Part shown: positions 9,549-21,832 of the stretch, in pieces
Numbering within the stretch: position 1 is the stretch's first letter
Layout of the letters: each line of letters starts with the position of its first letter
Origin: Vitrella brassicaformis
Lineage: Eukaryota > Sar > Vitrellaceae
Assembly: GCA_001179505.1 (NCBI GenBank)
Contig: CDMY01000258.1
Coordinates: forward strand, 1-64,000
Length of the DNA: 64,000 nt
Reading direction: 5' to 3'
The notes under the pieces: model-generated
What the model was told of the DNA's origin: nothing
Seen by the model: only the letters and a program-made list of their open reading frames with translations
The model's database searches: none
Translations under genes and position numbers: made by a program

Positions 9549-10595
9549 GTTAAGGCAGAGTGATGTGCTGGCGTTCATTCCCACGTACGCTTTGTTCCTT
9601 GTCGTCGAACCACTCTGACTGAATGTCCTCAAGATACGCCTACACACACGACACACGACGCAGTGGGGGTTTGCATGGCATGGGTGTGGTGTGTCCCTCT
9701 CTCTCTCCTCCCGACCTCGACTTACCAGTACAGGCTCATCGTGTGTTTCAATCATGTCGGCCAGCAACCGGTGGTTCTTCAGAGCCGTCAACCAAAACTT
9801 GGGCAGACCCTGCACACACACACACACGGCAGCACACATATAGTTCACTGTCTGTTCCCAACTCGTATATGTGTGTGCATGCGTCTGTCTGTCTGTCTGT
9901 CTGTCTGTTACCGCGGTGCCGATGTGGACATCGGTCTCCTCCTTGTCTTGTGTCTTGTCGCTGTCGGGTGCCTGCGAGTCGTCCTGACTCGCCTGAGTCG
10001 TGCCGTCGCTGGGCACTGTGCTCTCGTCCTTCTTAGTCAGCACCGAGTAGCGCTGCAACCCACGCACACACCGACATTCATTTACACAAAGACATTCACA
10101 CCTCAGTCACGTGGAATGTTCGAGAGACTGTGTCGGATCTGCCTACCTTCCTGTAGATGGGGTCCTTGAGCTTCTGGTACTTGGTCTTGAGCTCGTTCCA
10201 CTCCTCGCGGTACTGCTTCTCGATCTCGTCGTGCTGCTTCTGCACACACGCAGCGCAGAGATGGGGGATCTCCACATGCGGCAGGGCGGGCGGCCATGCT
10301 ATCTCGTGTGTGCTGACGTGCAGATCTCGGAGGTCGTTGAGAGTCTTCTTCTCAGAGTCAGACAGCTTGTCTGTGACAAACACAACCACACACAGAGAGA
10401 GACGAAGGCGTCCTCCTCGCGGCCCGGTGCTGTGACCCGCCACAGCACGTCCATCCTGAGGCGTACCGAGTGCGAGATTGAACATGCCATTCGTCACCTC
10501 CTGCACCTGCTGATCAGTCTACACACACGCACAGACCAAACACCAGGGACGCGACATGAGTGCACCGAAGGAAGAGCTCATGTGTCCTGTACCAT
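8071..10595 (-). CDS. Nucleosome assembly protein 1 (NAP1) family histone chaperone
   Basis: Binds H2A-H2B and H3-H4 and moves between cytoplasm and nucleus in nucleosome assembly. The spliced minus strand gives, in order, an N-terminal helix with KQHDEIEKQYREEWNELKTK and YQKLKDPIY, then GLPKFWLTALKNHRLLADMI and THDEPVL, the FSENPYFEPSTIVKSY region, VPSFFNFFKKH, an EEAVEELEVIVEADYQAG helix, IIPRAVLWYTGEE, and an acidic Asp/Glu tail. A 51-nt exon (8193-8243) adds a basic Gly/Lys/His segment, and an 18-nt last exon (8071-8088) encodes ECKTQ then TGA, matching the CaaX-like CKQQ end of animal and yeast NAP1. The start is uncertain: the ATG at 10593-10595 directly precedes an intron, but its frame stays open to 10772. 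It is divergent from the gene at 10934. Confidence 0.92.
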
Positions 10596-10933
10596 CTTGA
10601 GGCGAAGATCTGCAGACGGGTCACCACGATGCTCTTGCCCCTCACCAGAACAATGCCCAAGCACAGCGCAGTTTCCACACCTTTTGAGCTCGCAATGGCG
10701 ATCGGAAAATGCTGCTGATCGGAAAATTCCGCTGTTCCCGTGTTTGTTTTCGAGGCATCCATCAACTCTCACGGCGTGGATCTGACGACTGTAGCATACA
10801 ATGGCCTGATAGTCGATAGCCTTGACTTTCCCGCCGGCATCTGGTGGCGATGGATTCAGTAGCGAAGAGAAGGCGGCTCACGTCCACAGAGGTGAGGGCA
10901 GCACTGCCTTGACGAGCCAAACCTGTCCATTCA
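10596..10933. promoter_or_regulatory. Divergent intergenic region between the NAP1-type and F-box-like genes
   Basis: About 340 bp separate the likely first coding exons of two divergent genes, so it probably holds both promoters. Part may be NAP1 coding sequence if the upstream start at 10772 is used. No clear TATA box or repeat motif was seen. Confidence 0.4.
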
Positions 10934-13659
10934 ATGCATGTGTCGTTCCATTCATCCATCGTTCAGTCGGAGTCAGTCGCTGCGGTGCTGTGTGGCGTTG
11001 AGGACAAGTACGAGCATGTGTTGCAGGAGATCAAGGCACTGCGCCGACAGTTGAGGAGCGAGTATGGGCAGACGGCCGTTGCTGCATCCATGGATTGGGG
11101 TCTTTCATGACTTCTCGGTGTACAGGCCGGTGATGTGCTGGCACTCAAGCAGCGGCGGGAGCAGGCCGTCGGCAACGACATGTGCCCGAACGTAGCTAAG
11201 GTGACCTACAAGATGACACACCGACCACGGGGACGAGATATAATTGCCTGCGCACATGCGTATCTTCTTATGTGCAGATGGTGTTTTTGGACTATGAGAG
11301 GCTCAAGGTCCTGCTGTCCAAGATAGCCCCAGCCGATACCCCGCCCAGCACACAGGACATCCTCATCGGTATCGCACAGCAGAAACTGACTGCGATGACA
11401 CACAACCTACGCCTAGATGTAAGCAGCAACACAAACCGATGGATACACATGCACAGGTTGGGCAGCCCTGTCACTTTTGTGCTCCGCGTGTTGTGCTCTG
11501 TTCAGTCGTTGGCCCCTTCGCTGCTCACCCTCCCTGACGCGCTGCTGTTTGACCGACTCGGCCCCCTCGTCGGCACCGAGTCCATCATCGGCGGCCTGGC
11601 ACGGGCCCACTCGTCGTTCCTTCGTCCCTCCCACGACCCCGACATGCACACCACCGTCACCTTTATGGCCGACCGCGCCATCCACCCCACCGACAAGCAA
11701 CTGGAGGCATGGGTGCCCCGGCTGGCCAAGACGTCGCGGGCGGTTGTGCGGTGTCACATGACCATGGGGATGGTGAACCTTCTTGAGTGCATTAGCGAGA
11801 CCCTCGAGAGTCTGGAGGCGGACAGCACATCAACAGAGCCACACGAGATCGATCTTTTGGATCTGAACAGCGAAAAGGAGCCGATATTCCCCCGGTTGAA
11901 GACAGTAGCAGTGGGCGGGCGGTGGGCGTGGGTCAAGGAGCAGCGCTACTGGGACCTACGGTGCGTGAGTCTTACAAAACACAATTCAGCCAGAGAGTCT
12001 GGTACTCCAGACAGACAGGCACCGATTGAACACTCCCTCTTGTCTCTGTGTGTGCGCCACAGGTCGCTCGAGTGTCTGAAGCTGCGCAAGCAGAGCATGC
12101 AGGAGAGGATCGCCCACAACCACGAATTCGACCCCGACAGTCGCTACGGGGAGCTCTGACTGTTCTGGCGCACGAGCGTGCCCACCATCCTCCTGTCGCC
12201 TCCCTTTGCGTGGAGTGCACGTGACGCGATGGGCCTCGTGGCGGATATCGTCGTCGAGCAGGTGATCTTGTTGTCCCCACTTAGAGGGGCGACGAGCGTT
12301 GTGCATGGATGCGTGTGTGTCTGCTCGCGTGTGTGTGTGTGCTCAAGCAGGTGTCGAGCTTCAGCATCACTGCGGACGAAGTCAACCAGAGGGGCTGGAT
12401 TGAGCGGGGCTGGATTGACGACTTCGATACGCCGGTGGGGTTGCTCAAGGCCATCGAAGCCACGATCAACGTCAGACAGATCACCCCAAGCATCATATCG
12501 GTGAGTGACCAATGCATACACACAATAAAGTGGCCATTTTCAATGCATCCTATGTTTCCTGCTGGTGTCACAGTCACTGGATACTGTTCACAAGTACTGT
12601 GTGGACCCTCACGGCAAGGAGGACTTCAGCAGCAGCGTATTCGACTTCCCCTTCACCCTCCTCTGGCACACACAGCCTGGCAGCCCCATCCGCAGGATCT
12701 ACGACGACGAGAACCCCATATTCATATCATCCACCCTCACCCTGGCGGCCTCCCTCGCCACATCGGTGACCTTCCCCACCAGCCTCGCACAGGACAACGT
12801 CATCCCGGCCTTCTACTTCCTCCTGCCCAAGCTGGTCTTCACGTCAGCCCGCACCCTCACCCTGCAGCCGGCCACAGACACCGACAACCCCCTCCCAGAG
12901 CCACTGCTCTTCAGTCTCGGCCGCATCTTCCCAGCAGTGCGGTGTGTCGACCTGGGCAAGGCGCACCAGCTGGCCGAGGAGGCCGTCGTCAACGTGATAG
13001 ACGACCTCCCATCGCTGCGGGTGGCGCGTTTCGCCCGCCCGCCGGGTTTCATGGGTCGCGTGCCGATCAGACGCGACAGTTTTTTCCTGCCATCGTATCT
13101 GCGCAGCTGCTCGGGCGACGGGCCACTGCTGCAGGTCAAGGGGGCGTTTCAGTCGCGTTTTGATGGTAGCGAGAGTTGGTCACTGTGGGAGGGGGAGGGG
13201 GAGGGGGAGGAAGAGGAAGACGAGAGTAGTGAGGAAGATTCGGCTAGCGAGGCTGAGGTGCCGGTTGGCCAGACAGGCGGGACACGTTGGCGAGTTGAGC
13301 ATCGCATCCGGCGGATTAGCGTTTATTTCTCGGCTGGCTATGCGCCTGAGCCAGAGGGGATATGGCTAGACAGGCCGGCCTTCACGGATTTGTTTGACAC
13401 ATGCATCAAGGCCATCACCGCACTGCCCAAGCTAGAGCGCATCACACTCACCACCGACGACCCATTCCCAGGCTATCTGCTGCACGAGTGTGGGTGGTGT
13501 GGCGTGGGGAATCGGCTGAGCCTTCACGGGTTCGACGCTGTGCAGGCAGGCCCCTGTAGTGTCGAGCTGTATCGGGATGGCCAGCCCATCACGGAGGGCC
13601 AGCGACTGATCACTGACTACTTCTCGCGTGTCGATAATAGCAATGAGATGGTTGACTAG
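10934..13659 (+). CDS. Unrecognised protein with F-box-like and LRR-like character, interrupted by an in-frame TGA
   Basis: The ATG at 10934 opens a helix (YEHVLQEIKALRRQLRSEYG). Phase-consistent splices lead to DVLALKQRREQAVGNDMC, MVFLDYERLKVLLSKIAP and a segment resembling an F-box start (SLLTLPDALLFDRLGPLVG). A long region follows with leucine-spaced strands such as SARTLTLQPATD and FPAVRCVDLGKAHQLAEEA, an acidic Glu/Ser stretch near 13185-13260, and a stop at 13657-13659. TGA at 12157-12159 interrupts the frame, but coding-like sequence continues in the same frame (LFWRTSVPTILLSPPF) to a donor near 12262 and then through exons at about 12351-12500 and 12574-13659. I cannot assign a function; an F-box/LRR substrate adaptor is a guess. 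It may be a recent pseudogene or contain a base error. Confidence 0.55.
12157..12159 (+). other. In-frame TGA inside a conserved-looking exon
   Basis: The frame reads SRYGEL, TGA, LFWRTSVP and stays open to a splice donor. No intron that removes the TGA and keeps the frame was found. Other genes here end in TGA, so nuclear reassignment is unlikely. A TGG-to-TGA change or sequence error is the simplest explanation. Confidence 0.6.
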
Positions 13660-14499
13660 ATGGGTGTACTGGCTGGTGGCGTGTGGGGGGTGTGTACAAA
13701 GGAAACATTCATGTTTGTGCCTGCCGCCGTTTGTTGCATGCGATGCCATCGTGGTTTTGAGGGTCCATTCCAGCGCCCCCTCTTAGCTTGTCTCTCTGCT
13801 TCTTGTCTTCCTGGCCGATCCACCGGCCAAAGTCGAGAAAGAGTAGTTGGACAGTGTGCAGAGGAGCGCGTCTGTGCCGCTCAGATGCACACATATCCTG
13901 ACTGACTGATGCTCCATTTCCTCACTGCACACCTGGCTGGTGTCGGAGCGAGTTGTGTAAAGACCGTCGATTCGATGTGCGCAGCTCTGACAGTGTGTGT
14001 CTGTCTATATCTTCGCTTGAGAGACCGCCACGTCGCGGCCACACATGGGAGCGAGGATGAGGACACACAAGCGACGTTTGACTTGCATCAATTTTGAGAC
14101 TGGGCAGCCAGGGATTGGGTGAGAAGGATGACCCGATAGAGATAGATTGAGCTCTAGCTGTTCAGACAGACAGAGGGAGAGATAAGGATGGGTGGATGGA
14201 GTCGCCGGGTATGGGTATGGCAGTCAGACAGACAGAGGGAGAGACCGTCGGAGGATTGACAGGCTGACAGATGGATCGACCAGCTAGATGAGCGAAGGAT
14301 TGCAACGCTCCCCTCCCCCCGGTCGCACAGCAAGGCACCATCCATGTACAGATGGGACCATTCGTGTACATATCTATGTAAATCGCTGAGACTGGGGGCG
14401 ACAGTTCTGAGACGCCCCGCGCTTCGCTGCCGCTGACGGAAGCCAGCGAGGCGTGGTTCCACGAGTTGCCTTTGTGCCCATTCTGGCTCGGTCAATAAC
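13660..14499. other. Gene-free stretch between the F-box-like and kinase-like genes
   Basis: No supportable gene. CAGACAGACAGAGGGAGAGA-type sequence occurs twice, near 14163 and 14222. The remainder is probably 3' UTR of the left gene and the promoter of the right gene. Confidence 0.55.
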
Positions 14500-16551
14500 A
14501 TGTGGGTGGCTTCGGCTGTGATCCTCTTGTCATTGGTCTGGCCAACCATATGCATCAGCCGAGAAGGAGGCCCCGGCCTGCCATCATTTGCACTGAGACG
14601 GACAGCCTTCGCCGACAGTGCAAAGGCTTGGCCCGGAGGCATCCTGGAGGAAAATGCCGCTCAAGCACGGCCACATGCCACTAGCAATGGCATTTTCATC
14701 CTGGAGCCCCCCAAGCTGGACGAGCAATGCCTGGCGGACATCAAGAAGATCTGCCAGACGAAATATGTCTACTGCGACATACTGCAGGTATGTACTTGTG
14801 TACCTCTGTATACGTTGATGCAGTGATGCGTTCAACTTGGTGCAGGTCGAGGATAGTTTTACCTTCTGGAAGGACGGTGCAGTCAGGAAGTCACTTGCCC
14901 GAATGACCGACGGGGCGGAGATCGTCGTTGCCGGTGTGACGTACAGAATCAAGGTCTCGGCTGGATATTTTGGCATGGCAGTCTTCGCTGACGTCGATAT
15001 ATCGATGGGTGTGTGGGCGGGTGTGTGGGTTGGTGCGTGGGGTGTACATTTCCTTTGTTGTCGTACATTTCATTTGTTTTGTCGATGTAGCCGGCATCCA
15101 AAGGCCTGTGGGGTTCCCTGCTCACAAGCTCAAGAGATACACGTCACCAGGCAAAGCGAGACACAGCTGACTGAGCCGTGCCATGCATATGTCTCCGTCT
15201 GTCATGTGCGGTCAGATGATGAGCCGGTTAGGCTGATGCCAGTGGTCATCAAGGTGGCCAACATCGCGCACAAGGGCATGAGAGAGCTGCTGGCAGAGAA
15301 GAGGGCATACGAGCATCTGTGGCAACACATACAAGACGGGGCCATCGACCAAAGCAGCTTCCCTGAAATCCCCCGTTTCTACCCAAACCCCATTCCGGGA
15401 CGCCTGGCGAGCTACCTTATTATCGACCAGATGGACGGCATTGCCCTTGGCGAGGTGCTCGCGATGATGCGGAACCGGAAATAGACCCCACTGAAAATGT
15501 GCCGGTGACGGGCGGACTGTCGCTTGTTGACGGCAGTGAGGAGCTATTCCCCACTGAGATGCCTTTGGGACGCTTTCTGATTCTCCTGCTTTTAGAAGGA
15601 CTCTACCAAACGCACCGAAACAAGATTCTACACTGCGACATGAACGAGTCCGTGAGTACCTACGCACACAAACAACACACAAGAGACACACACACGTCTT
15701 TGCCGTGCATTGCCTTGTCCACACGTGCTGGACAGGGGAAACATTCTGCTGTCCCTTCGCCCATCGAGCGCCATCAAGATGCCTTTCGGCATACACATCT
15801 CAGGCAAGGTTCGTTCGTACGAGCATTTATATAGCATTTAATTGGTGCACGTGTGTGACGTCACCCTGCCCGTGGATGCAGGCGGGCAAGATGCTGCAGA
15901 CGGAGATATCTGCACACAACCTTCAGCTGATTGATCTGTCCAGAATAGCTGACGTTACTGACCGCTTTGTGGCCGAAGAGTGCAAAGACAAGACACAATT
16001 CGATGGTTCCTCGGTTGGCAGGCATCTCTTTGGCATCCTGCAAATCATGCTTATGCGCACCCCGGCCGATGCCAACGCCATGAGCATGATGGCTGTGGTG
16101 CTGGATCCTAGCAAATCATGTTTCGTCCACAGTTGCGACGCCCCACCTCTTCTGATCCGCCAATGGCTCAACACAGACCAATATCTTGAGGCCGCCCCAG
16201 GTACGCACACACATACAACAAACAAAGATATCTCATGTGTTGTCTAACTCTAAGTGCCTGTCTCGGGCAGAGGTACGTGCCCGAGTGGAGGAGTACCTGA
16301 AAGGCGTGGCGCAGTTCTTCTCAAGAAGTGGGAAGGACCACCGGGGATACTACAGCAGACATCCACAGGAGAGACGCCCGACTTTGGCGGCGGACGACAC
16401 AAGTGGAATTCTGGATTGGATGATTTCCACTTGTTCGGTCCTGGGGGAGGAGACATTCATGCGGGAGATGGCCGCTATTGCACTCAGTGGTGGCAAAACG
16501 ACAAGGATGAAATCGATTTCAGCTGCCTACATACCAGAGGGATGGGAGTGA
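14500..16551 (+). CDS. Secreted protein-kinase-like protein (paralogue 2)
   Basis: The ATG at 14500 opens a signal-peptide-like segment (MWVASAVILLSLVWPTICIS). Exon 1 ends at 14787 and exon 2 starts at 14846. Kinase-fold landmarks in order are a glycine-loop-like SAGYFGMAVFADV, the lysine motif PVVIKVAN with an EKRAYEHL helix, a hinge-like YLIIDQMDG, the catalytic loop HCDMNEGNILL (donor after 15647, acceptor at 15736), and LIDLSRIAD at the DFG position. The tail includes EVRARVEEYLKGVAQFF and ends at TGA 16549-16551. The N-terminal LDEQCLADIKKIC matches LDEKALQTIKDLC of the gene at 45. TAG at 15482-15484 stops the upstream frame, while the downstream frame (EPEIDPTENVPVTGG) continues one base out of register; a missing G near 15461-15464 would join them. 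This suggests an indel error or decay. Activity and substrate are unknown. Confidence 0.72.
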
Positions 16552-17101
16552 CGATGGGAGTGAGCGATGAATACGAGGCATGGATTTCGACGCGTGTTCA
16601 TAAGTGCGCGACCGGGACAAGACTCAGCGTCATTGTACAACTCCATGCAGACAAATGCGTCGCTTTGTCAACGGAATGGGGCGTCAGGGAAACCCAATAA
16701 GTCGTTTCTGACATAGTTCACAGCAGCCGACAGAAATCCCGGCCGCTACTCAGACACCTCTACAATGGCACTCACAGCCCCATTATCGGTAATGATCCCT
16801 ATCAGCACCACCAGCGCATCGATGGCCGCTCCCAGGATGAGGACATAGACAAGCGATGCATGAATTCATCCAGGACCTGGCCCCAGAATTCCAGGCAGTC
16901 TTGAATGAAGTGCTTCGCACCATTGCAATCAGAAGGCTGCAGCTCTTGACCGCTGCCTTGCCAGCTCGATGACAGGAGCCTTGAAAGAACTCAGGCGATG
17001 AATTCAGTCCGAGGAAATCTCCCGGGCTTGGGGGCCACCGCTAGCTTGCCGGCGTCTCGTCCGTTCTCTTTTATAGGTCAGCCTTCTGAGCCGTCCCCGC
17101 G
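16552..17101. other. Gene-free stretch
   Basis: Between the kinase-like stop and the start codon at 17102. I see no coding exon, repeat or RNA gene. It is probably 3' flank plus the promoter of the CH-domain gene. Confidence 0.55.
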
Positions 17102-18842
17102 ATGGAGCGTGAGCTGTACAGGTACCCCTCATGCAGTCTGTGCGTATGTGTGACATTGTCCGTCTGGGTGTGTGCGCTGATGGCGTCAAGTGGTGCTGAC
17201 TGCTGTGATTGGTGCTGCAGGTGGCTGCAGTCCCTTGACCTTTCCTACTCGGTCAAAAACGTCAGGAGGGACTTCTCAAATGGTGCAGTGCACACCCATT
17301 CCATTCAGCCCCACGTGGGCACAGGGAATGAGCATTGAGAGGCCTGCCTGTCTGCTGTGTGTATTCCTTTTCCTTCGTGTGCCAGGTTTCCTTGTTGCTG
17401 AGATTTTCTCCCGCTATTACCCGCAGGATGTGACGCTGCACTCGTACGACAACGCCTCCAAGCTGGCGGCCAAGAACAACAACTGGGAGCAGCTCTACAA
17501 GTTCTTCAGGCGGAAGAACATCCCACTCAACAAGAGCGACTTCGAGCCCGTCATCTACTCGGCACCTGGTCAGTCAGTCAGCAGCCACACCCACCATTCA
17601 TTGGCAACACAGAAGTCACAACAGTATGGTCCTTTTCTCTGCGCATGGTCGTATCGCAGGTGCGGCCATCATGCTGCTGAACAAGATATACAACTTCCTC
17701 ACCAAAAGGGCAGCCGACCGGTTCCAGGCGGAAGACATCATCGGCAAGACCCTCCAGGACCCCTTGCTGCTGGCCACTGCCAACCTGAGGGGCGCCCCGG
17801 TGACGGACGAACAGCCCCTCTACGCCAAACCCACCGCCTCGACACTGCTCAGAGACGCCGAGATCAACCGAATCGAAGACAAAGAGAAAATGACGGCCAG
17901 GGCCGAACAAGTTCTGCAGGCGCACAACGAGGTTTGCAAGAGAGATCTGTCGGAAGCGGTACTAGACTCCTTTGTGTCTCTTGCACGCTCAGAATTTGTC
18001 CTACGAGAGGAGCAACGAGCGCATGTTGCAGAGTATGAGGCCGCGGATTCAGCAGCTGGCTGTGGCGGCAGCGCGAGCCCCCTCGTCCAAGGCCATCAGC
18101 CCAGAACCCGACATCACCAATGTCGAAATCAAGGAGGTACACCTGGAGGCAAGACAGCGTTTCGTCTCTATTGATTGGATTCATGGATGCTGTTTGGCCT
18201 GCCTGCAGGTGGAGGTAGCGTCTATTGCGCAGGGCGGCACCATAGCACAGCTGAGGGCGCAGAAAGACCTGCAGCAACAGACTATCAAGTGGGAGGGAAT
18301 GGAGAAGCGGAGATTTATGGGAGAGCACCTGCATGTGTATGCATGTCGTGTCGTCAGATCCCGTTCATCTCAGAGGGGAAGAGAGTCGGCACTGGGCAAC
18401 ATCGAGGTGACACAATGACACAATAACGCCAGATACAGAGAGATACATGTGTCTCGGTGTCTGTGTGTGTCCCTTCCTGTGCCTGTGCAGTCCATGGCGC
18501 AGGCCGCCCCCGTCCCACAGGCCATCAGTAAGGGGCAAGATAGTTTGATCGAATCATTTGCTGGCAAGGGTGGGGTGAGAGTTGGGTGTTGGCTGTCCTT
18601 CAGCTGTGAAGCCCGTGCAGTCGATTCTGAGTGCACTCATGAGGCCGGCCCTCAGAGAACACCCTGGTGTGTGCGTCATACACATAGAGCTGCATCAAGA
18701 TAGACCAGTGTGTGCTGTGCTGTCTGGTCTGTCAGATGTCCAGAAGGCCCTCGATCCCCGGAGGGACGCCTTCTCCTCTTTCATGGAGATATGTGCCAGC
18801 GCATTCCCTGAGAGTCAGTCAGAACGGGCCGATAAACAGACC

Positions 18843-18875
<33 letters not shown>

Positions 18876-21832
18876 TCACCTTTTGTTTCCTTGTCTGTCT
18901 GCAGATGTGTGTGTGGGTGTCTTCGACACCGTTGCGAGCAGGGCGTCGCTGCTCACCGATTCCCTCATCAAGAGCCCCACTGTGAGAATGATTGCAATCA
19001 CAGTTGACGAACTCATGGGTTCTCGACCTTTCTGCATGTATGTATGCCTCCATTTTCAGGAGTTCTGGAAAGCTTGGACCCTCATCTACCCTGGTAAGCA
19101 AGACTAAAACACACAATTGAAGAAACAGGGAGTAGATAATCCATTCGACAGAGTCTCTTCGCCCGTGCATTTCCACACACACATCACATGTATGTGCGCA
19201 GCCTTGTGGGAGTTCAGCGGGTCCTCGCCTGTGTTCGAGTCGATCGTCTATCTGCTCAAGCGCATTGCAGAGTGTATCAGAAACGCCGACCCGCTCCTCA
19301 CACAGCAGGTGCCCATCCACGCCTCCACGCTCACAGAATCAAATTCCCAGGACCCCTCGTTTCTTCCATGTCATGCAGTATTTGATGGACGTGATCCTCC
19401 CGCAAGTGGCGCCGATCCTGGCCGCATCCCCAGGGAGGCGGGAGGCCTTGTGTGAGGTGCTGTACGCCTATGCACAGGAGACACCCGCCGCACACCTCGC
19501 TCTCCTCAGGGGACTCAAAGTCAGTCGCATCACGATAGATACGCAAGTAGCGACCGACCGGGATGGCTTCTCTTGTGTTGTGTGTTTGGTTGTGGACACA
19601 GGACAAGCTTGCGAGCGTGGCGTCGTATATTCTCTGTCTCTCATTTTTCGTCCCTCTCGACGAGACACACATGGTCAGAGCGAACAGAATGTCCACGCGA
19701 AGCGATCAAGGGCAGAGAGAGAGATATACGGGTTTGGCGCGTACGTGTGGCCAACGTCCGTATCCGTGTGGTGTGTGTGCACAGGACGACCATCTGCTCG
19801 ATTTGGCCCTTTACTATGCCTTGATCGGTCTGAGCCAGCCGCAGCCGTCTCTGCGCGTGGCGGGCCTGTCCATCCTCAACGGCCTGGCCAACATGATGGG
19901 CGACCAATATGCCGCTATCCTTAACCTGCTGCGTACAAATGCACCGCCCCACAGACACGTACACTCTCGACGCACATGTGTGTGTGTATGTGTTTGCCAC
20001 ACACACCTACAGCGACCTTGATGGATCTGGGGAGCGATGAGTGGTGGGAGGTGGAGGCCCAGCTGATGGTCCTCACGTCCACCCTGCTGCTGAAGCTGTC
20101 CACCAACCACCCAGAGGTCACCCAACACCTCGCACACAAGTCCATCGCGCCACCCCCGATGCCGACACGCAGCGAGCAGCGGCGGGCGTCCACCACACCA
20201 CCGCTGGCCCTTGCGGCGCCACTGGATGTGGTGCTGGGAGAGGGGGAGGGGGAGGACGAGATTGAGGCCAAGGAGAACGCCATGATGATTGAGTATGCCG
20301 AGCAGCTGCTCATGCTCGTCGCGAGGACCTTCCAGCTCTCCAAATCAAAGTGCGGACGTATGTACGTGTGGAGTGAGTGGCTGGACCACCTGCTGGTGCT
20401 GTGCTGTTTCTCTCCTGTTTGGTTCAGGAATGTGTTGCAGATAGGATTGTGTTGCCTTTGTCGGAACCTTGACGCCTTCCCCTCACTGGCCGACATCTAC
20501 ATCACAGTACGTACAGTCAGTGAGTCGACTCCCATCCACGTTTGCTCACACACGTCTCGCTTGCCACAGGTGTTGCTGGCCCATCCCGCCCCGATGCGTC
20601 AGCGGCTGCTGATGCCGCGGGGCGAGGGCGCGGAGACACAGGCGCCAAGGCTCGCATACGTGAGTCAGCAGGAAGATCGCGGTCGCTCTCCTGCTTCCAT
20701 CACATCACATGACATTGTCGTTTGTTTGTCTGTGTGTGTCGTGCAGGTGATGGGTGCGGCGTCTCGGCTGTATGAGGAGCCATACCTCCCCGCACTCTGG
20801 TCTGTCGGCCTCACCTAACACGCAGGCGCCGCCCACACAGATTGAATCTTGATTGAACGAATGAATGATCGGACTTGCAGGCCGTCGCTGAAGGTGGCCA
20901 AGGCGTTCTGCTCACAGGCAAGTCAGACCACCACGCCACGCCTCACGCAAAGCCACCTGTTTGTCGTCCATGTGCACAGCTGGAGGCCCGATCGCTGACG
21001 CATTTCGAGTTGGAGCACCTGGAGGTCCTCATCGCTACGCTTCCAGAAGACGGTAAACAGGGCGAGACACGCAGAGAACCTGTGTCTCTGTCTGTCTGAT
21101 TTTATCCGTCGATCCATTGATCAGACTTCGCTGCGTCAAGTGAGGTGATATCCGACTGGCTTGACCTCTTCGACCGTCTCAAGGCATACATATTCGTCGC
21201 TCTCATCGAGGAGGACTTCCACGACCACGCCGCACAGATCGTGAGTATCCGTCCATCCATCTGTCCATCGACACGATGTGACACAGAGATACATATGTCT
21301 GTCTCGTGTATGTGTGTGGGACGCCCGGCAGATAGCCAAGTTCTGGTTGAGTGGTGTGGAGGAGCTGCGGACGCCGGTGCTCGACGCGAGTCGGAAGACG
21401 CTGCTGCAGACGCTGAGGATACTCTACAGCGAAGGCATCGAGCGATCAAAGGCACTGATGGATGGATGGCTGGACGGGAGGGAGAGGGAGGGAGACACGC
21501 GTGGACGGTCGACGATGCATCCCTGTGTGTGTGTATCAGGTTGCCGAGAGTGTGCTTGTTGAGTTCCTGCAGGACATCCACAGCGAAGGTAGGACGGCAA
21601 AAGAACAGGAGCGGCTCATGTCATGTGTGGGCATTTTCTCTTTCTGTTTGGTCCTGTCAGGTCCGCCCGTGTCTGAGCTGATCGACGACGTGCTGCAGAT
21701 GTACAAAAAGGTAATAAGAGGCAAGAAAGCGCTAGTATATGTGTGTGTGTGTGTGTGACCTGGTCTCTTCTTTCGTGTGCCCAGTCTGACCCCGATGGCT
21801 TCGCCTCAACCAACCTGGTGCACTTCATATGA
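17102..21832 (+). CDS. CH-domain (SPATA4/SPEF1-like) protein with a long helical C-terminus
   Basis: Probable axonemal or cytoskeletal protein. The ATG at 17102 starts a CH_2-type calponin-homology domain across the first exons: [67 protein letters not shown] and [16 protein letters not shown], the pattern of SPATA4 and SPEF1/CLAMP. After that come a charged coiled-coil-like segment ([20 protein letters not shown]) and many short exons encoding helices that look ARM/HEAT-like, such as [38 protein letters not shown] and [19 protein letters not shown]. The last exon ends STNLVHFI then TGA at 21830-21832. SPATA4 and SPEF1 proteins are typically a few hundred residues; this one is several times longer. 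The N-terminal domain call is firm and the repeat nature of the C-terminus is inferred. Confidence 0.8.

Noticed and set aside
12157-12159. TGA reassigned as a sense codon in this genome
   Set aside because: NAP1, the helicase, kinesin-13 and CEP76-like genes all end naturally at TGA, so general reassignment is not tenable.
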